Below, in pieces: positions 1-10,500 of a stretch of DNA of 64,000 bases. A program made the translations under genes and the position numbers. Numbering within the stretch: the stretch's first letter is position 1; the number at the start of each line of letters is the position of its first letter. The notes under the pieces were generated by a model. The model was not told where the DNA came from. It ran no database searches and saw only the letters and a program-made list of their open reading frames with translations. The DNA lies in assembly GCA_020744425.1 (NCBI GenBank), contig JAGMUV010000032.1, positions 1 through 64,000 of the forward strand, given 5' to 3'. Source of the stretch: Dactylonectria macrodidyma. Its lineage: Eukaryota > Ascomycota > Sordariomycetes > Hypocreales > Nectriaceae.

Positions 1-2
1 AT

Positions 3-1034
3 CAGCTAACGGACAAAGACTGGGAGGTTCTTTACCATTTGGAGGCTATTCTGACTGTTTTTGAGACCGTGGTAAAGACGCTTGAGGGTGATGGACACAT
101 CCGCAGGCGTAAGCAAGGCTGGACTGGCTCCTATGGCAATATCTGGGACGTGGTGCTTGGCTATGAGTTGCTGCTTAACACACTGGAAGAATATAAGCAG
201 CTTGCTGCTGATTTTCCTGATCCAGAGCACTTCCGCATCGGAATCAACCTTGCTTGGGATAAGCTGGATGAATATTATCGGCGGCTGGACGAGACGCCCA
301 TCTACTATACGGCTATGGCGCTCCACCCAGCTTATCGTTGGGACTGGTTTGATGAAACGTGGGCTCATAAGCCTAGCTGGGTTGAAAAGGCAAAAGAGAT
401 GGTTGCCGACGTCTGGCTGTCCGATTACGCTCGTCTCGAGGTTAGAACCAGCAACAGCAGAGGCGACGACGAGCCACCAGCAAAAAGACCTCGGTTTTTC
501 AATCCCTTCGAGAAGAACAGTCGTCTGCCAAGCTCAATACCAGCCTACGCAGCAGCTATTGTGGGTGACGAGTACCAAGCGTGGCAGACGGATCGTGACG
601 CCAGCGACGGCAACGTTCGTGATCCAATTGGTTACTGGATCACTAAGCAAGGCAGATATCCTCGGTTATCCAGGATGGCCTTGGACTTCCTGACGATCCA
701 GCCGATGTCAGCCGAGTGTGAGAGGTTATTTTCAGCTGCTGGCAAGATGGTCTCGGGGTTGCGTACGAACCTAGATGCTGAGATTATCGCCATTTGTCAG
801 GTCTTACGCTCTTGGTACCGTGCTGGCCTTATCAAGGACCTGGATCCATTGCTTAAGTCACACCTTGAAAGTAAGCTGGATGCCGGCTGTGGGACTCTAA
901 GCGACGACGAGCTGGCTCTTGCTGAGTCAAAATGGCTATTTGAGGGCGAGGACAGCGCCAGCGAGGTTGACGATTCATCACAGCAGCAAGAGGCTGAAGA
1001 GTTAGTGTCAACCTCTGAAAGTGAGGCTGAATAG
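3..1034 (+). CDS. hAT transposase, C-terminal part (partial at window edge)
   Basis: The frame is open from the first bases and reads LTDKDWEVLYHLEAILTVF, so the real start lies upstream. The visible 343 codons cover the end of the RNase H-like/insertion region and the hATC dimerisation domain. The diagnostic segment is YPRLSRMALDFLTIQPMSAE followed by CERLFSAAGKM (roughly 660-750), the usual hATC signature. The tail is acidic and Ser/Glu-rich. hATC domains mediate transposase dimerisation. No stop or frameshift is seen, so this copy could be intact if the upstream part is. Protein family assignment is strong; activity is unknown. Confidence 0.85.
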   Translation, partial: QLTDKDWEVLYHLEAILTVFETVVKTLEGDGHIRRRKQGWTGSYGNIWDVVLGYELLLNTLEEYKQLAADFPDPEHFRIGINLAWDKLDEYYRRLDETPIYYTAMALHPAYRWDWFDETWAHKPSWVEKAKEMVADVWLSDYARLEVRTSNSRGDDEPPAKRPRFFNPFEKNSRLPSSIPAYAAAIVGDEYQAWQTDRDASDGNVRDPIGYWITKQGRYPRLSRMALDFLTIQPMSAECERLFSAAGKMVSGLRTNLDAEIIAICQVLRSWYRAGLIKDLDPLLKSHLESKLDAGCGTLSDDELALAESKWLFEGEDSASEVDDSSQQQEAEELVSTSESEAE

Positions 1035-1161
1035 GCGTCGACGAGGTTGTGAATAGCCTCAAAAGTCCACTTACAAAAATCCACTTATAAATCCACGTGT
1101 ACATCCATTCCACTCCGGTCGAAAGTGTGCTACATCCACTTTGTAATTGCCTAAAAATGGT

Positions 1162-1198
1162 CCATCCACTCTACTTGGTCCCAAAGTAGAGTGGATGT
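1162..1198. repeat. Perfect subterminal hairpin of hAT-A
   Basis: catccactctactt is followed by a 9-nt spacer and then its exact reverse complement, a 14-bp stem. It lies just inside the 3' end of the hAT-A element. A related inverted repeat built on attacatccactt occurs in the copy at 13741-13905. Such subterminal motifs are plausible transposase-binding sites, which is inference. Confidence 0.75.
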
Positions 1199-1233
1199 AG
1201 TGGTTCCGACCCTTGTCCTTCATCACACAAACG

Positions 1234-1530
1234 CCAGTCGCTATTGACTGCTCGCCGCTTACTTGGTGGCTCCGAGAAGAACAGCAACAGCGATACCCTC
1301 GTCTCTCCAGAATGGCCGTCGATCTCCTTTCAGCGCCTGCTATGTCCGCCGAGCCAGAGCGTGTCTCTTCTGGTGCGCGACGTACGATATCCTGGGATAG
1401 ATGTCAGCTAGGAAGTGGCACAATTGAAAAGGGGAAGTGCATGAAAAGCTGGATTAAAAGCGGTATCACACAAGGGATCCCAGTTGAATTGATCGAAGCA
1501 GAGAGCGAAGAGAACGACGATGGTGTGGCT
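1234..1530 (+). pseudogene. Decayed hAT transposase C-terminal (hATC) fragment
   Basis: The frame from 1213 encodes a hATC relic: TWWLREEQQQRYPRLSRMAV, then DLLSAPAMSAEPERVSSGAR, where the usual CERLFS is degraded. The following sequence keeps only the KSWIKSGI helix. It directly abuts the end of hAT-A and differs from it, so it is a second, older hAT piece. No N-terminal part or TIR is recognisable. The frame runs on to 1755, but the part after about 1530 has no hAT similarity. Confidence 0.65.
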
Positions 1531-2376
1531 AGATGGCGAGAAACCACGCCTACGTCCTCACCGAGGCCGACTAGTATGAGAAACGATGACGTCATTTTTT
1601 GTATTCCATACGGAGAGAAATTCGTAATCCATACAGGAATCGTTCCATATGGAATATGGAATATGGATAGAAAGCCTGGGTTCCAGATCCAGTTGCAAGC
1701 CATCTGCGGGATTCGGGGACATGACGGGGTCAAAGTCTCAGCAGCAGAGGCATGAGCAGTCTACTACGTAGTAGTCCACGTGGGCACAAGATGGTGTGGA
1801 AAAGGAACAACTTGCGCGCGAGGTGTGCCGAGCGAAATCAGCGAAACCACCAACACCGGCCAGCAAAAGCCATCGGCTGACGGCCAGGTTCGAGCTTAAT
1901 CATTGGGCGCTCTCTCGGACGTAGGGAGAGGCGGATTGGGGCCAGTGAGGCAATTGGTGGCAGCTCTGACAGGTCGGATGCATCCAAGTCACCTGTGCGA
2001 AGCGGCTTTGCTTCGTGTCTGCCATCAACTGGTGTTGCCTGCTCGATGTTTCTTGCGCCTCCCCACAGCAACGACAACACCCGCTCAGGCGCCAACGCTG
2101 CAACCTTCATCACTTTCGCCTCCACCTCCACCACCGCAGGCCCCAACTCTAAAAACACGCGAGATTTCGCTTTCTATCACAGAACGAACTTCGCCTTATC
2201 AACAACCGACTTCTTGGGAATGCCACCACTCCATTCCTTACGTCTACGACACATCAATATTTCTTAGCCTCTTTTCTTTGTTCGCATCATCCATGACACG
2301 GCTTTATTAATTTCCCAACCCCGTATCGTAGATCCACCATATCTAAATACGCTCTGAGAATTCTTTGGAAGCAACT
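1531..2376. other. Intergenic; upstream region of the small secreted-protein gene
   Basis: No supported gene. Short palindromic AT-rich pieces built on 'ccatatgga' occur around 1640-1670. From about 2070 the sequence becomes C/T-rich on the + strand and ends in a T-rich stretch before the ATG at 2377, as in fungal promoters. Open frames here have no recognisable protein features. Confidence 0.4.
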
Positions 2377-2826
2377 ATGAGAGTTGACTTTGCCATCTTG
2401 GCCTTGTCTCTTTTGACTTCGGTCGCCGCGTCAGCCATCGACCCCCTAAGACAAGTCGAGCGCGTGGATCTGACGAGCAGTGCCAACGAGCATGATCTAT
2501 TCAAGCGCCGCGGCGGCAACTCATCGTAGGAACTCTCCTCATCCCAATCGCGTCGTCGCATACTGAAGCAACAACTCAGTTCCCCCAGAAGCGGCCCCTA
2601 CGGCGGCCGAACCGTCTCTGGGGCCTTGGAATCAGACCCCAGTGGTGCCAAGAGTGGAGCCAAGCCACAAACGGAGCCCGACGATCGCTGGACCGTCGGG
2701 ATCGATACGGTAGTCACTCTCCTCGCTCTACCGCCCGCCTACCTTGCCGCATTTATCGCATGGGAAAGACGGGTAAGCTCCCGCCGCATGGAAGCCGAGA
2801 TAGTATAATTGCTAACGAGACAGTAG
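2377..2826 (+). CDS. Small predicted secreted / single-pass membrane protein
   Basis: The ATG at 2377 starts a protein beginning MRVDFAILALSLLTSVAASA, a clear signal peptide with a cleavage site after ASA. A dibasic KRR at residues 43-45 could be a Kex2-type site. An in-frame TAG at 2527-2529 falls inside a plausible 54-nt intron (2526-2579, gtagga...cag), a multiple of three, so splicing keeps the frame and removes the stop. The next exon encodes a Gly/Ser/Pro-rich region and a hydrophobic segment, VVTLLALPPAYLAAFIAW, which resembles a membrane helix. A second intron with a good donor (gtaagc, 2773) and gctaac branch ends at 2823, directly before a TAG. Product is about 114 aa (125 aa if intron 2 is retained, ending at 2808). 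I do not recognise the family. A Fot-type element begins 45 bp downstream. The alternative is a pseudogene with a CAG-to-TAG change. Confidence 0.5.
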
Positions 2827-2871
2827 CCGCAATGAAGGTGAACGGAGATGATTCGGCAGCCGGCGACGGTA

Positions 2872-3260
2872 CCATCCAGGACCACCTAATGCATAGCCCC
2901 ACCTAATGCATCACCAAATTTCGATCCTCCCATACAAAATCTAAATTTTGGTGCACACAAAAATAGACCACCGTGTCAATAAAAATCGAAGCTAGTAAAG
3001 AGACTCTCATAAAATTGATCAAATTTTACTCTCTGCGTGGTTTTTTGACCTCCCGACCGCTGCGTGTGCGCTGGCAGTGCTTTGTTACGACCATAAAGTC
3101 CTCACTTTCGTCCTCTGACCTGACACCCACCTTAATCACTGACTCGACCTCCTCGTCCGCATCCAACTCTATTTCTGCCTCCTTTGAGTCTGGAAGAGCT
3201 TCCCCAGCCGCTAGAGACTCCGCTAGAGCCATGAATCGTCGGTTCGGGTTCGCTGTCTTA
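2872..3260 (-). mobile_element. Fot/pogo-type element remnant (Fot-3), 3' end
   Basis: The left terminus follows a TA (2870-2871) and reads ccatccagg, matching the CCATG-type starts of the two larger Fot-like elements here. Inside the terminus cacctaatgcat is repeated twice. On the minus strand the frame 3286-3026 encodes the C-terminal tail typical of these transposases: NPNRRFMALAESLAAGEALP, an acidic stretch, and a final TRSGREVKKPRRE. The rest of the element, including all catalytic residues, is missing. It is cut at about 3260 where a Ty3 integrase fragment begins. Confidence 0.75.
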
Positions 3261-3261
3261 G

Positions 3262-4098
3262 TACCTTGTACTTCGCATGCAGTCAATCCAACTTCTTCGA
3301 CGGACGAGTCGTTTTGACATGCTTCAGATTCAGGTATACCCAGTCTCCGTCCTTATACAGCGGTGCTGCCGTTCGAGACCTATTGGCGTATTTATATTGC
3401 TGTTCCCGCGCTATCGAGATAGCTGCTTGCGCAAATTCGGTAGCATCTTGTAGACGTCGTACGAAGTCCTCGGCTAGGGCTTCGCCCTCCTTAGGCTTGC
3501 CTGCCGTGTCTCCCTCTCGTAGCTGGATGGGGTCATTGTGGTATCCGTGCATGTAAAAGAAGGGGCTCATGCCCGTTGAGGATGCTTCTCGCTCGTTGAT
3601 CGATGCCATTACCGTAGGGAGGAATAGCAACCAGTTCTCCTGCGTGTAACACGCCCAGATTCTCATGATCTTCTCGACCTCTTGGTTCATGCGTTCAGTT
3701 GCCCCGTCGGTTTGAGGATGGTACCCTGTAGACAGGCGACGTTCAACTCCCAACAGCTTGCAGAAGTGTTTCCATATATCGCTCACAAATTGGGGGCCCC
3801 TGTCGCTCACGATCGCGGTAGGTATGCCGTGATTGGGGTAATGACGCTCGTACAGTCGCCGTGCCACCGCTTCGGACGAGATATCGGCCATCCCCTCGAG
3901 CTCCACTCCCTTCGTGAGGCGATCAGTGACCACCATGCAGTTCGTCGCCTTATCCCTGCCTGATGGTGGCAGGTCTGTCATGAAATCGATTGAAATCTCC
4001 CCCCATATTCGTTCGGGTATCGGTAGAGGCTTCAAGAGGCCCTTCTTCGTGTCTCTCCAAATAGTAGTCCGTCTACCTAAGTGGTGGAGAAGTCACAT
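3262..4098 (-). pseudogene. Ty3/gypsy integrase fragment
   Basis: The minus-strand frame encodes a retroviral-type integrase core of a Ty3/gypsy LTR retrotransposon. It shows SIDFMTDLPPSGRDKATNCM with the first catalytic Asp, IVSDRGPQFVSDIWKHFCKL with the second, and the third acidic residue in YHPQTDGATERMNQEVE. The C-terminal LxP-type segment DGDWVYLNLKHVKTTRPSKK follows. After KKLD there is a stop (about 3283) in place of the usual Trp. The reading resumes briefly as LHAKYKV, so the frame is broken by a nonsense change. Reverse transcriptase, RNase H, gag and LTRs are all absent. Both ends are cut by other elements. Confidence 0.85.
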
Positions 4099-4104
4099 CA
4101 ACGC

Positions 4105-7100
4105 AAACACCTCAAAAGCTTCGCACGGGGATGGCTAGGACCAACAGCTGCCTGCAGCTGCTTGATGTCTTGCTTCATTGCGCAATGAGTCCTAAGTCTA
4201 CTCCTCAACGGCTACAAGATGACATAATTCCCATCGTCTGTGCCCGCTGTGGTGAGGAGAAACCGGCGGGTGACTTCGTTAGCGAAAGGAAATCTGCGGG
4301 TAACACTAAGAATTGCCTGGAGTGCCGTAATCAGTGCAATTCTCATGTCAGCTGTCTCTCCACTCCGTAGGGCATTCAATGCTAACTAAATGAAGAATTC
4401 CAGATCCAGAGGCGCGATTCTGACAATGAGGAGCCTCGCTGTCCGTCCTTCCTCAGTTGAAAGGCCAGCCCCGAAGAGAACCGACGGTGATGCCGACCTT
4501 TCGCCACCGAACGAGAGATCCGGAACCCAGCCTACTTCACCAGAGAGACTACGACAACTTCACACGGCGAGGAAGTTATTTGAAGAGCCAATTAGCCAGC
4601 CGCAGGTGGTGCTGGGTACGCCAATCCCACCAACCCAACAAAGCTTGCGCAACTTCCGGACTCTTGCTCCCTCACCGCCCGTACAGCCAACGACCGATCA
4701 AATCGCCTCACATTGTGATCCATCTAGTGTCCCAAGCAGCACAACTGATACTGAGTACTCTTACTTAGCTTCTAGGTTCCATAAGGGCGGGAAGGACTCG
4801 CAAGATGATGCTTCCAAGGCCGAGGCGAAGGCAAAGCAGGTGGCTATACAGCCCGACCATCGTTCACGGCGCCGTGCAGGGGAGACTGTCTCCCTGACTC
4901 CCTCGATACCTCAACTGGGCGTCTTTGCAGTTCCTCATGAGCCTGGAGAAGGTATCCCTGGCCGTGATCGTCGTCGTTGTGCAGGCTAACCACTGGATTA
5001 GCCGACGGTCATGGCGCCTGTCCAGAACGGGACGGGATAAATATGGGTGACAAGGGAGAATTCTCTGAATCCGATATTGACGCCGAAGACTACTTCAATT
5101 TGCTTCTCTCGCCTGCTCGGCCACGGAGGTATCTCGAGCAATTAGGGGTAGAGTGCGATTCCGAACCAGGGGACAAAGACGAGAACGACGAGAACGAGGA
5201 TGAGTCAGTGGATAAGAGCCCTCTTCCCCGTCGCTCGAGGCAGCCTTCCGCACAGCCGTCTCATGGTCGTCGTGGTCGTCGTGGTCGTCGTGGCCCTGCC
5301 CCTGGTACAGGAGGGCGGCCGAGAAAATCTCAGACGCAAGCTCAACTTCAACCGGTCGCACGCCCTGCTCTCCTTAGCCTTTCCCTGCCTCTTTCCAGAC
5401 GGTAGAGCGGACTTTGTTGAACCTCGGTTACGCTCCATTGATTACAAGGATTACATCGAGCACGCGATGCGCTGGCATGACGGGCGTTTTGCACGCCACC
5501 CCACCTTCCGCTTCGTCGCCTTCAACACCCTGATGCGGTCACAGGCACGCGCAAGGTCCAAATTCTTCGTGAAGCAACATGATGGCATGCATGAACCACT
5601 CACACGAGAGCAGCTTATTCAAGCGCTCGAACAGAGCGAGGACCCCGAGGCGCAGACGTTGATCAACTCGATCACAAGACATGCGGTGTCCATTCGCGGC
5701 ACGCGTCCCTTCTGGAACAAAAAGAGGCAGGAACTTGAGGCATATGGCTATAACCTTGACTGTCCCGGAGCATTCATCACTTTTAGCCCGGCAGATTTAC
5801 ACTGGCGGAGTCTCTACCAGCACATGCCTCAATATGATGACTGGTTAGCCGCGACCGAGCCGGAGAGGATGGCTCTGTCGCGCCACCTATTGCGGCAGAA
5901 CCCTCACATTGCTGCTTTCCACTTCTATCGCCGATACACCCTCTTTCGGGACATCGTTCTAAGTAAGAAGTTCAACATCACAGATTACTGGGATCAGTAC
6001 GAATGGCAAGGTCGTGGTAGCCCACACAACCACGGCCTGTACTGGATGGATAATTCCCCCCGGGCCGACATGGAGGACGAAGCGGCTCGTGATGTATTTG
6101 CGCGTACATGGGGATTCCACGTCACTGCCATTAACCCGGAGCCGAGTAGGACTATGCCTCGTGAGGGTAATCCCCTGAGCGTGGATCCCCTGAGCATAGA
6201 AATGACATTCCTGCGGCTCTCACAGATCGTCAACCGTTGCCAGCGCCACAAGTGCAATGCCACGTACTGCTTGCGTGTGAGGAAGAGAACCGGCGATCTG
6301 GCGAGGGATATGGAAGACGCTGCTGCAGATATCGAGGCGGCCAACGTTGCCAATCCAGAGAGGGAGTGTCGTTTTGACTTCCCTCGTGCCTTGCTGGAGT
6401 TGGCCGCAGTCATCAGGAAGGAAGGCCGGTCGTATTACGTCTTTGAGGCGGCCCGGAATGACAGCCTCATGAACAACTTCAATCCTGCGATTATCCTAGG
6501 CTGGCTAGCCAATATCGACATATCTCCTTGTACCAGCTTACAGGCGGTCATTACATACGCTGCGAAGTATTGCAGTAAAGCTGAGAAGAAGACTGAGTCT
6601 TTCTCCAGGCTTGCAGACCAGGTCTTGCCTCATACGTCGCACGTTCAGCCCCTGTTGTCCTTCTCCTCTCGCCTGATGAACAAGCTGATTGCCGAGAGAG
6701 ATTACTCAGCACAGGAGATTTCCCATCTGCTACTTAACATCCCACTGCAAGAAGGTACCCGTATGGTTGTCACCGTGGACTGCCGTCCGTTGGAGCGACA
6801 GGCGCGTTCGTATCGTGTGGACGGAGATGTCAACGAGGCCATCGGCAGCTACAGGAAATATCTAGAGAGAAAGGGCCAGCATGAGGATGTAACCTATCTC
6901 GAATACCTGCAATCGTACAATCTCAACTCGTGGAGGAGACTCGCTGCTCAAGCGAAGAAGAGGGTCCTGTCTTACTTCCCTCGATACAAGTCTATAGAGG
7001 CCTCTTCCCAGTTTAACGACTTCTGCCGTGTTAAATTGATGATGGTTCATCCACATCGTTCTCCAGAAGAGTTGCTCGTTGTGGGTGGCCAGCGGTTCGA

Positions 7101-7579
7101 TTCTTTCACGACTGCGTACATGCACTGCAGACAGCACCACGATACCCATGCGGACGACCATTATGGGGAGCCAGATACAGATGAATTGACGGCAGAGGAG
7201 GATGAATTTGAGCTTGAAGTTTATGAGGAGCCCATCGCGGAGGAGGACTGGCATGAACTCGCCCGCATGCTACCTGACCATCCACTAGAGGAAGAGGACA
7301 TCGACATCCTCGGCCGCCGAGATATCGACATCAATTACGATTGGACCTCGCACGTCGGGCGGTATATGATGTGGATGATCAGCCCTTGGAGGCTCGCGAT
7401 TCCCTAAATCCAGAGCAGCGCATAGTCTACGATACGGTGATGGGCCACTTCCTGACCCGGGATCCCTCTCAGTTATTACTCCATGTAGTTGGCGGAGGCG
7501 GTACTGGCAAGTCATACCTCATCAACTTGCTCTCGGCGCACCTCCAAGCCGCGACAGGGGGGAGGGGGACACCTGTTTG
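4105..7579 (+). mobile_element. Helitron A, 3'-truncated and internally deleted
   Basis: A Helitron of the same family as Helitron B (12050-13430, minus). It carries the 5' coding exons, the Rep domain and the first helicase motif, then stops where hAT-B copy 1 begins at 7580. The left boundary against the gypsy fragment is near 4100, and no clean terminus was recognised. About 280 residues of the N-terminal region present in Helitron C are missing between roughly 4980 and 5330. A 9-bp unit, ggtcgtcgt, is repeated three times at about 5265-5293. Confidence 0.8.
4185..7579 (+). pseudogene. Helitron RepHel protein, broken (Helitron A)
   Basis: Exon 1 (4185-4333) encodes a Cys-rich module with two CxxC pairs (CARCGEEKPAGDF and CLECRN). 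A 70-nt intron (4334-4403, gtgcaa donor, gctaac branch, cag acceptor) leads into a Pro-rich exon ending in a stop at 4989. After a deleted segment, a long frame to 7407 carries the Helitron-like N region and Rep. The HUH motif lies in WQGRGSPHNHGLYW (about 6005-6045) and the two-tyrosine motif in YAAKYCSKAEKK (about 6557-6592). These normally nick DNA and form the covalent intermediate. Near 7357 a frameshift with a small deletion separates Rep from the helicase. The helicase survives only through Walker A, GGGGTGKSYLINLL (about 7490-7530), then is cut by the hAT. Rep residues look intact, but the protein cannot be made whole. Confidence 0.85.
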
Positions 7580-10500
7580 CAGGGCTCCTAATAGTGCAAC
7601 CGTTCGGTTTAGAGACCTCAAACTGATCCATTAGTCCATTTGGCTTGGCCACACTAAACTGCCGACCCGTTTGACTTAGCCACACTAAACTGCCAGTCCG
7701 CCTGACTTGGCCAAACTAAACTATCAGTCTGCCTGAGAAACGCAAACTGAACTGTTGGTCTGTTCATCACGGCCAAACTAAACCAACAGTGCAAACTGTG
7801 GTCTACACTATTAGTCTGAACAAAATAACCCGACTTGCGGCCTGCCCTCCTCGTACCTGCCACGCTGCCTCCAAAGCTCCCAACGCCGTCGTCGAATTGC
7901 CTCACCCGCCGCCTTGCTAACCCCTTTCCTGAATACTAAGCATTGGAGATGGTGCTGGCGGCTGCCGTACATAGCAACACTAGACACACTTAGACAACCG
8001 CGCATCTGACAAAGCAGAACTCTTACCTCTGATGGGATTATCAGAACGCTACTGTCCCAGGATCGTAGGCATTCCAAGAGATTCAACGTTTCGATATTCA
8101 TAGCTCCTCGCTGCTCTGTTACCGAGAGTTTGGCCTTAGAGAAGAGTCGCTCTGTCTCAGTAGACATCGGCGCAATCGACAGAATGTCAATGGCCATCAA
8201 AGATAAGTTAGGGAACCGCCGTCGCTGCGCTGGTTCCAACCACCATTTCAGCGGATCCGATACCATAATCACAGGCTCACGGCAGTACGCTTCGTACTCG
8301 TCGTAGTCCATGTTGAAAATGGTAACCTTTTGCTCTTTCATCCACACTTTGTACCCATTTAGTCGCCTTGTAGTTGGCTCCTGTGCAAAAACTGGTCGAA
8401 GAACAGGCAAGGAGGTGGTTGATTTGTACGCCTCCCTCCATAGCTCGCCTACGCGGGCTTTAGCCCTCTCAATCCATTCAGTCTTGCCCTCCCAAGTCTT
8501 CTCCATGTATGCCCACTTGAGGGAAGGATTCAACACCGTCGCTGCTGAATAGACCGGCGAATCTTCCGTCAATTCATAGTAGTCGGCCAGTTTTGCCCAC
8601 GCGGTCTCCATCATAGTTGCCAGGTGGGGGGTGGTAGTGGCCTTCTTGGCCGCCTCAATGTGATGCAAGAGATAGTCCATGGCAGGCAGAACGTCAGAGA
8701 TGGAAATCCCCATGCCTTCATTGGCTATTGTAGCGTCATAAAATGGCTCGAGAAATTTATGAGTCTCCGCCAAAGTTGTCCAGTCAGCTGGAGTCAGAAC
8801 ATCGTCCTGCAGTGCCGGCTCCTGAGCACAAAATACAGTGATAGCTTGCCGGATTTTAGGCCTGAGGACCCATTCGACCATGCCGTACCACGAATTCCAA
8901 CGAGTGTCATTATCGCGTCGTAGCCTTAGACCGTCGGTGAGACGAGTAAACGTTTGAAGTCGCTGGGGGGTCCAAGTGATGTAGACCACGATATTATGCA
9001 GCTTGCCTATCGCCCCTCGCTTTCTCCATTGCTCAACTTCCTCGTCGGATGGCCCGTGGTAGGAATCAGTTGTGGGTGGTCGCTTTCCAATGAGGAACTC
9101 CATCACAGCCAGATTAATGATGTGGCCGAAACAGCGAAGTCGGTGAGGAAGAGGATCGTAGAAAACATCGAACTCCTGTTCTAAGTCGTCGGAGATTTTG
9201 TCGATCATGGTGTTCATGTTGGTGGCATTATCCATCATAAAGTATCCAACTTTTGACGCTATTCCAAATTCTCGTATGAACTCCATGATAGCTTCTGCCA
9301 TGTTCTCGCCGCTGTGCTGTCCTTCCAATTCCTTTATCCTCACCACCAGTGACTGCAGGCCATGATCTTCGGTAACGAATTGAACTGTGAATCCTATTAC
9401 GCCAAAACAATTTGGCGATGTCCAGTTGTCAGGAACAATGTGGATTGATGAGAGGGCATTCTGTAGAGCTCGCTTTACAAACTCCTTTTTGTTGTCGTAT
9501 CCCCATTGTAAGTCATTTTTAACCGTGTCACCAGACCTCGGGAGGAGATCATCAGCGGCCGGACGAATATACCGGATAAAGTCGCGAAAGGCCGGCTGCT
9601 CAACATGAGCAAAGGAGAGGCTGCAAGCTACTGTGTATCGACAGTACAATTCGCGCAGAGTAGCTGGGTCTAGGGCATCTTCCTCTGCCGTCGCCTTGCG
9701 TTTCTTGGTGGAGGCAAGACTTTCATCGGCCAGGAAGGCAGTGATGTCTCCAAGGCGACTTTGCGTCACTTCCCGCATGGTCTCTTGCCTTCCAGAAACC
9801 ATGATCTTGTGCTCCGTCCGCAAATGATTGACAATGGCGGACGACCCACCAGAGCAGTTGTATTTCTTCGCTCTTTTCTTGTCGAAGCAGGGTTGGCAAT
9901 GCCACCATTTCGTTCCGTTGGAATCGACCCAAGCTGCCGGAGTACCCTTCCCTTCTTCGCTTCGACAGTACCGCCAGATGGGAGACGTCTTTTTGCGGGG
10001 CGCACTAGAGGGTGGCGAAGATGATGGTGATAATGCTGTATGAGCAAGAAGGTCGGAGTCAACCGTATGGCTGGTACTGCCAATAGCACTGGCAGTCTCG
10101 GAGTGATCCACGCTAGAGGACATGATTCAGCAAAGACGGCACGTAGACAATAAGGTGGCGATCACGGGAGTCTGGTAGAGCAGAATTGTTGAAGAGACCA
10201 GGTTGCTTGTGGCACCTTTGGTCTGTCGACCTCAAGGGTAGTGGGTGTAGATATAGGCTGTACAACTTCCTCCCAAGGCACTTGAGAGTCGATGACTACA
10301 AATATACAGGCCAAGCCGCAGGGGCTGAAATCAACCAACCGCTTCCAATCGTTGGATCCGGCCACCCATGCTTGGTAACCAGCCAATTCAGAAGTCCTAG
10401 AGATTGGTTTGGACTACAGGCTCCAAGTCGTTCTTGGATTCCGCCTTCAACTTCCCGGTTTGGCACTTATCAAGTCCGCTGGCCAATGATTGGCCACGGT

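Larger units (their letters stand above)
1..1215 (+). mobile_element. hAT-A element, 3' part (left end outside window)
   Basis: The 3' portion of a hAT transposon enters from the left edge. It holds the transposase C-terminus followed by about 180 bp of subterminal sequence rich in 'atccac' motifs and a perfect hairpin. It ends at the terminal motif ccgacccttg (1206-1215). A similar terminal region recurs at 13741-13905, and a diverged fragment of the same transposase lies at 54331-54604. The left end and target duplication are not visible, so completeness cannot be judged. Confidence 0.7.

Noticed and set aside
5205..5438. Minus-strand frame with a run of threonines
   Set aside because: It is the shadow of the ggtcgtcgt repeat and the Helitron A coding strand.
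5994..6413. Minus-strand 139-codon frame opposite Helitron A Rep
   Set aside because: Antisense shadow of a strongly conserved coding region.
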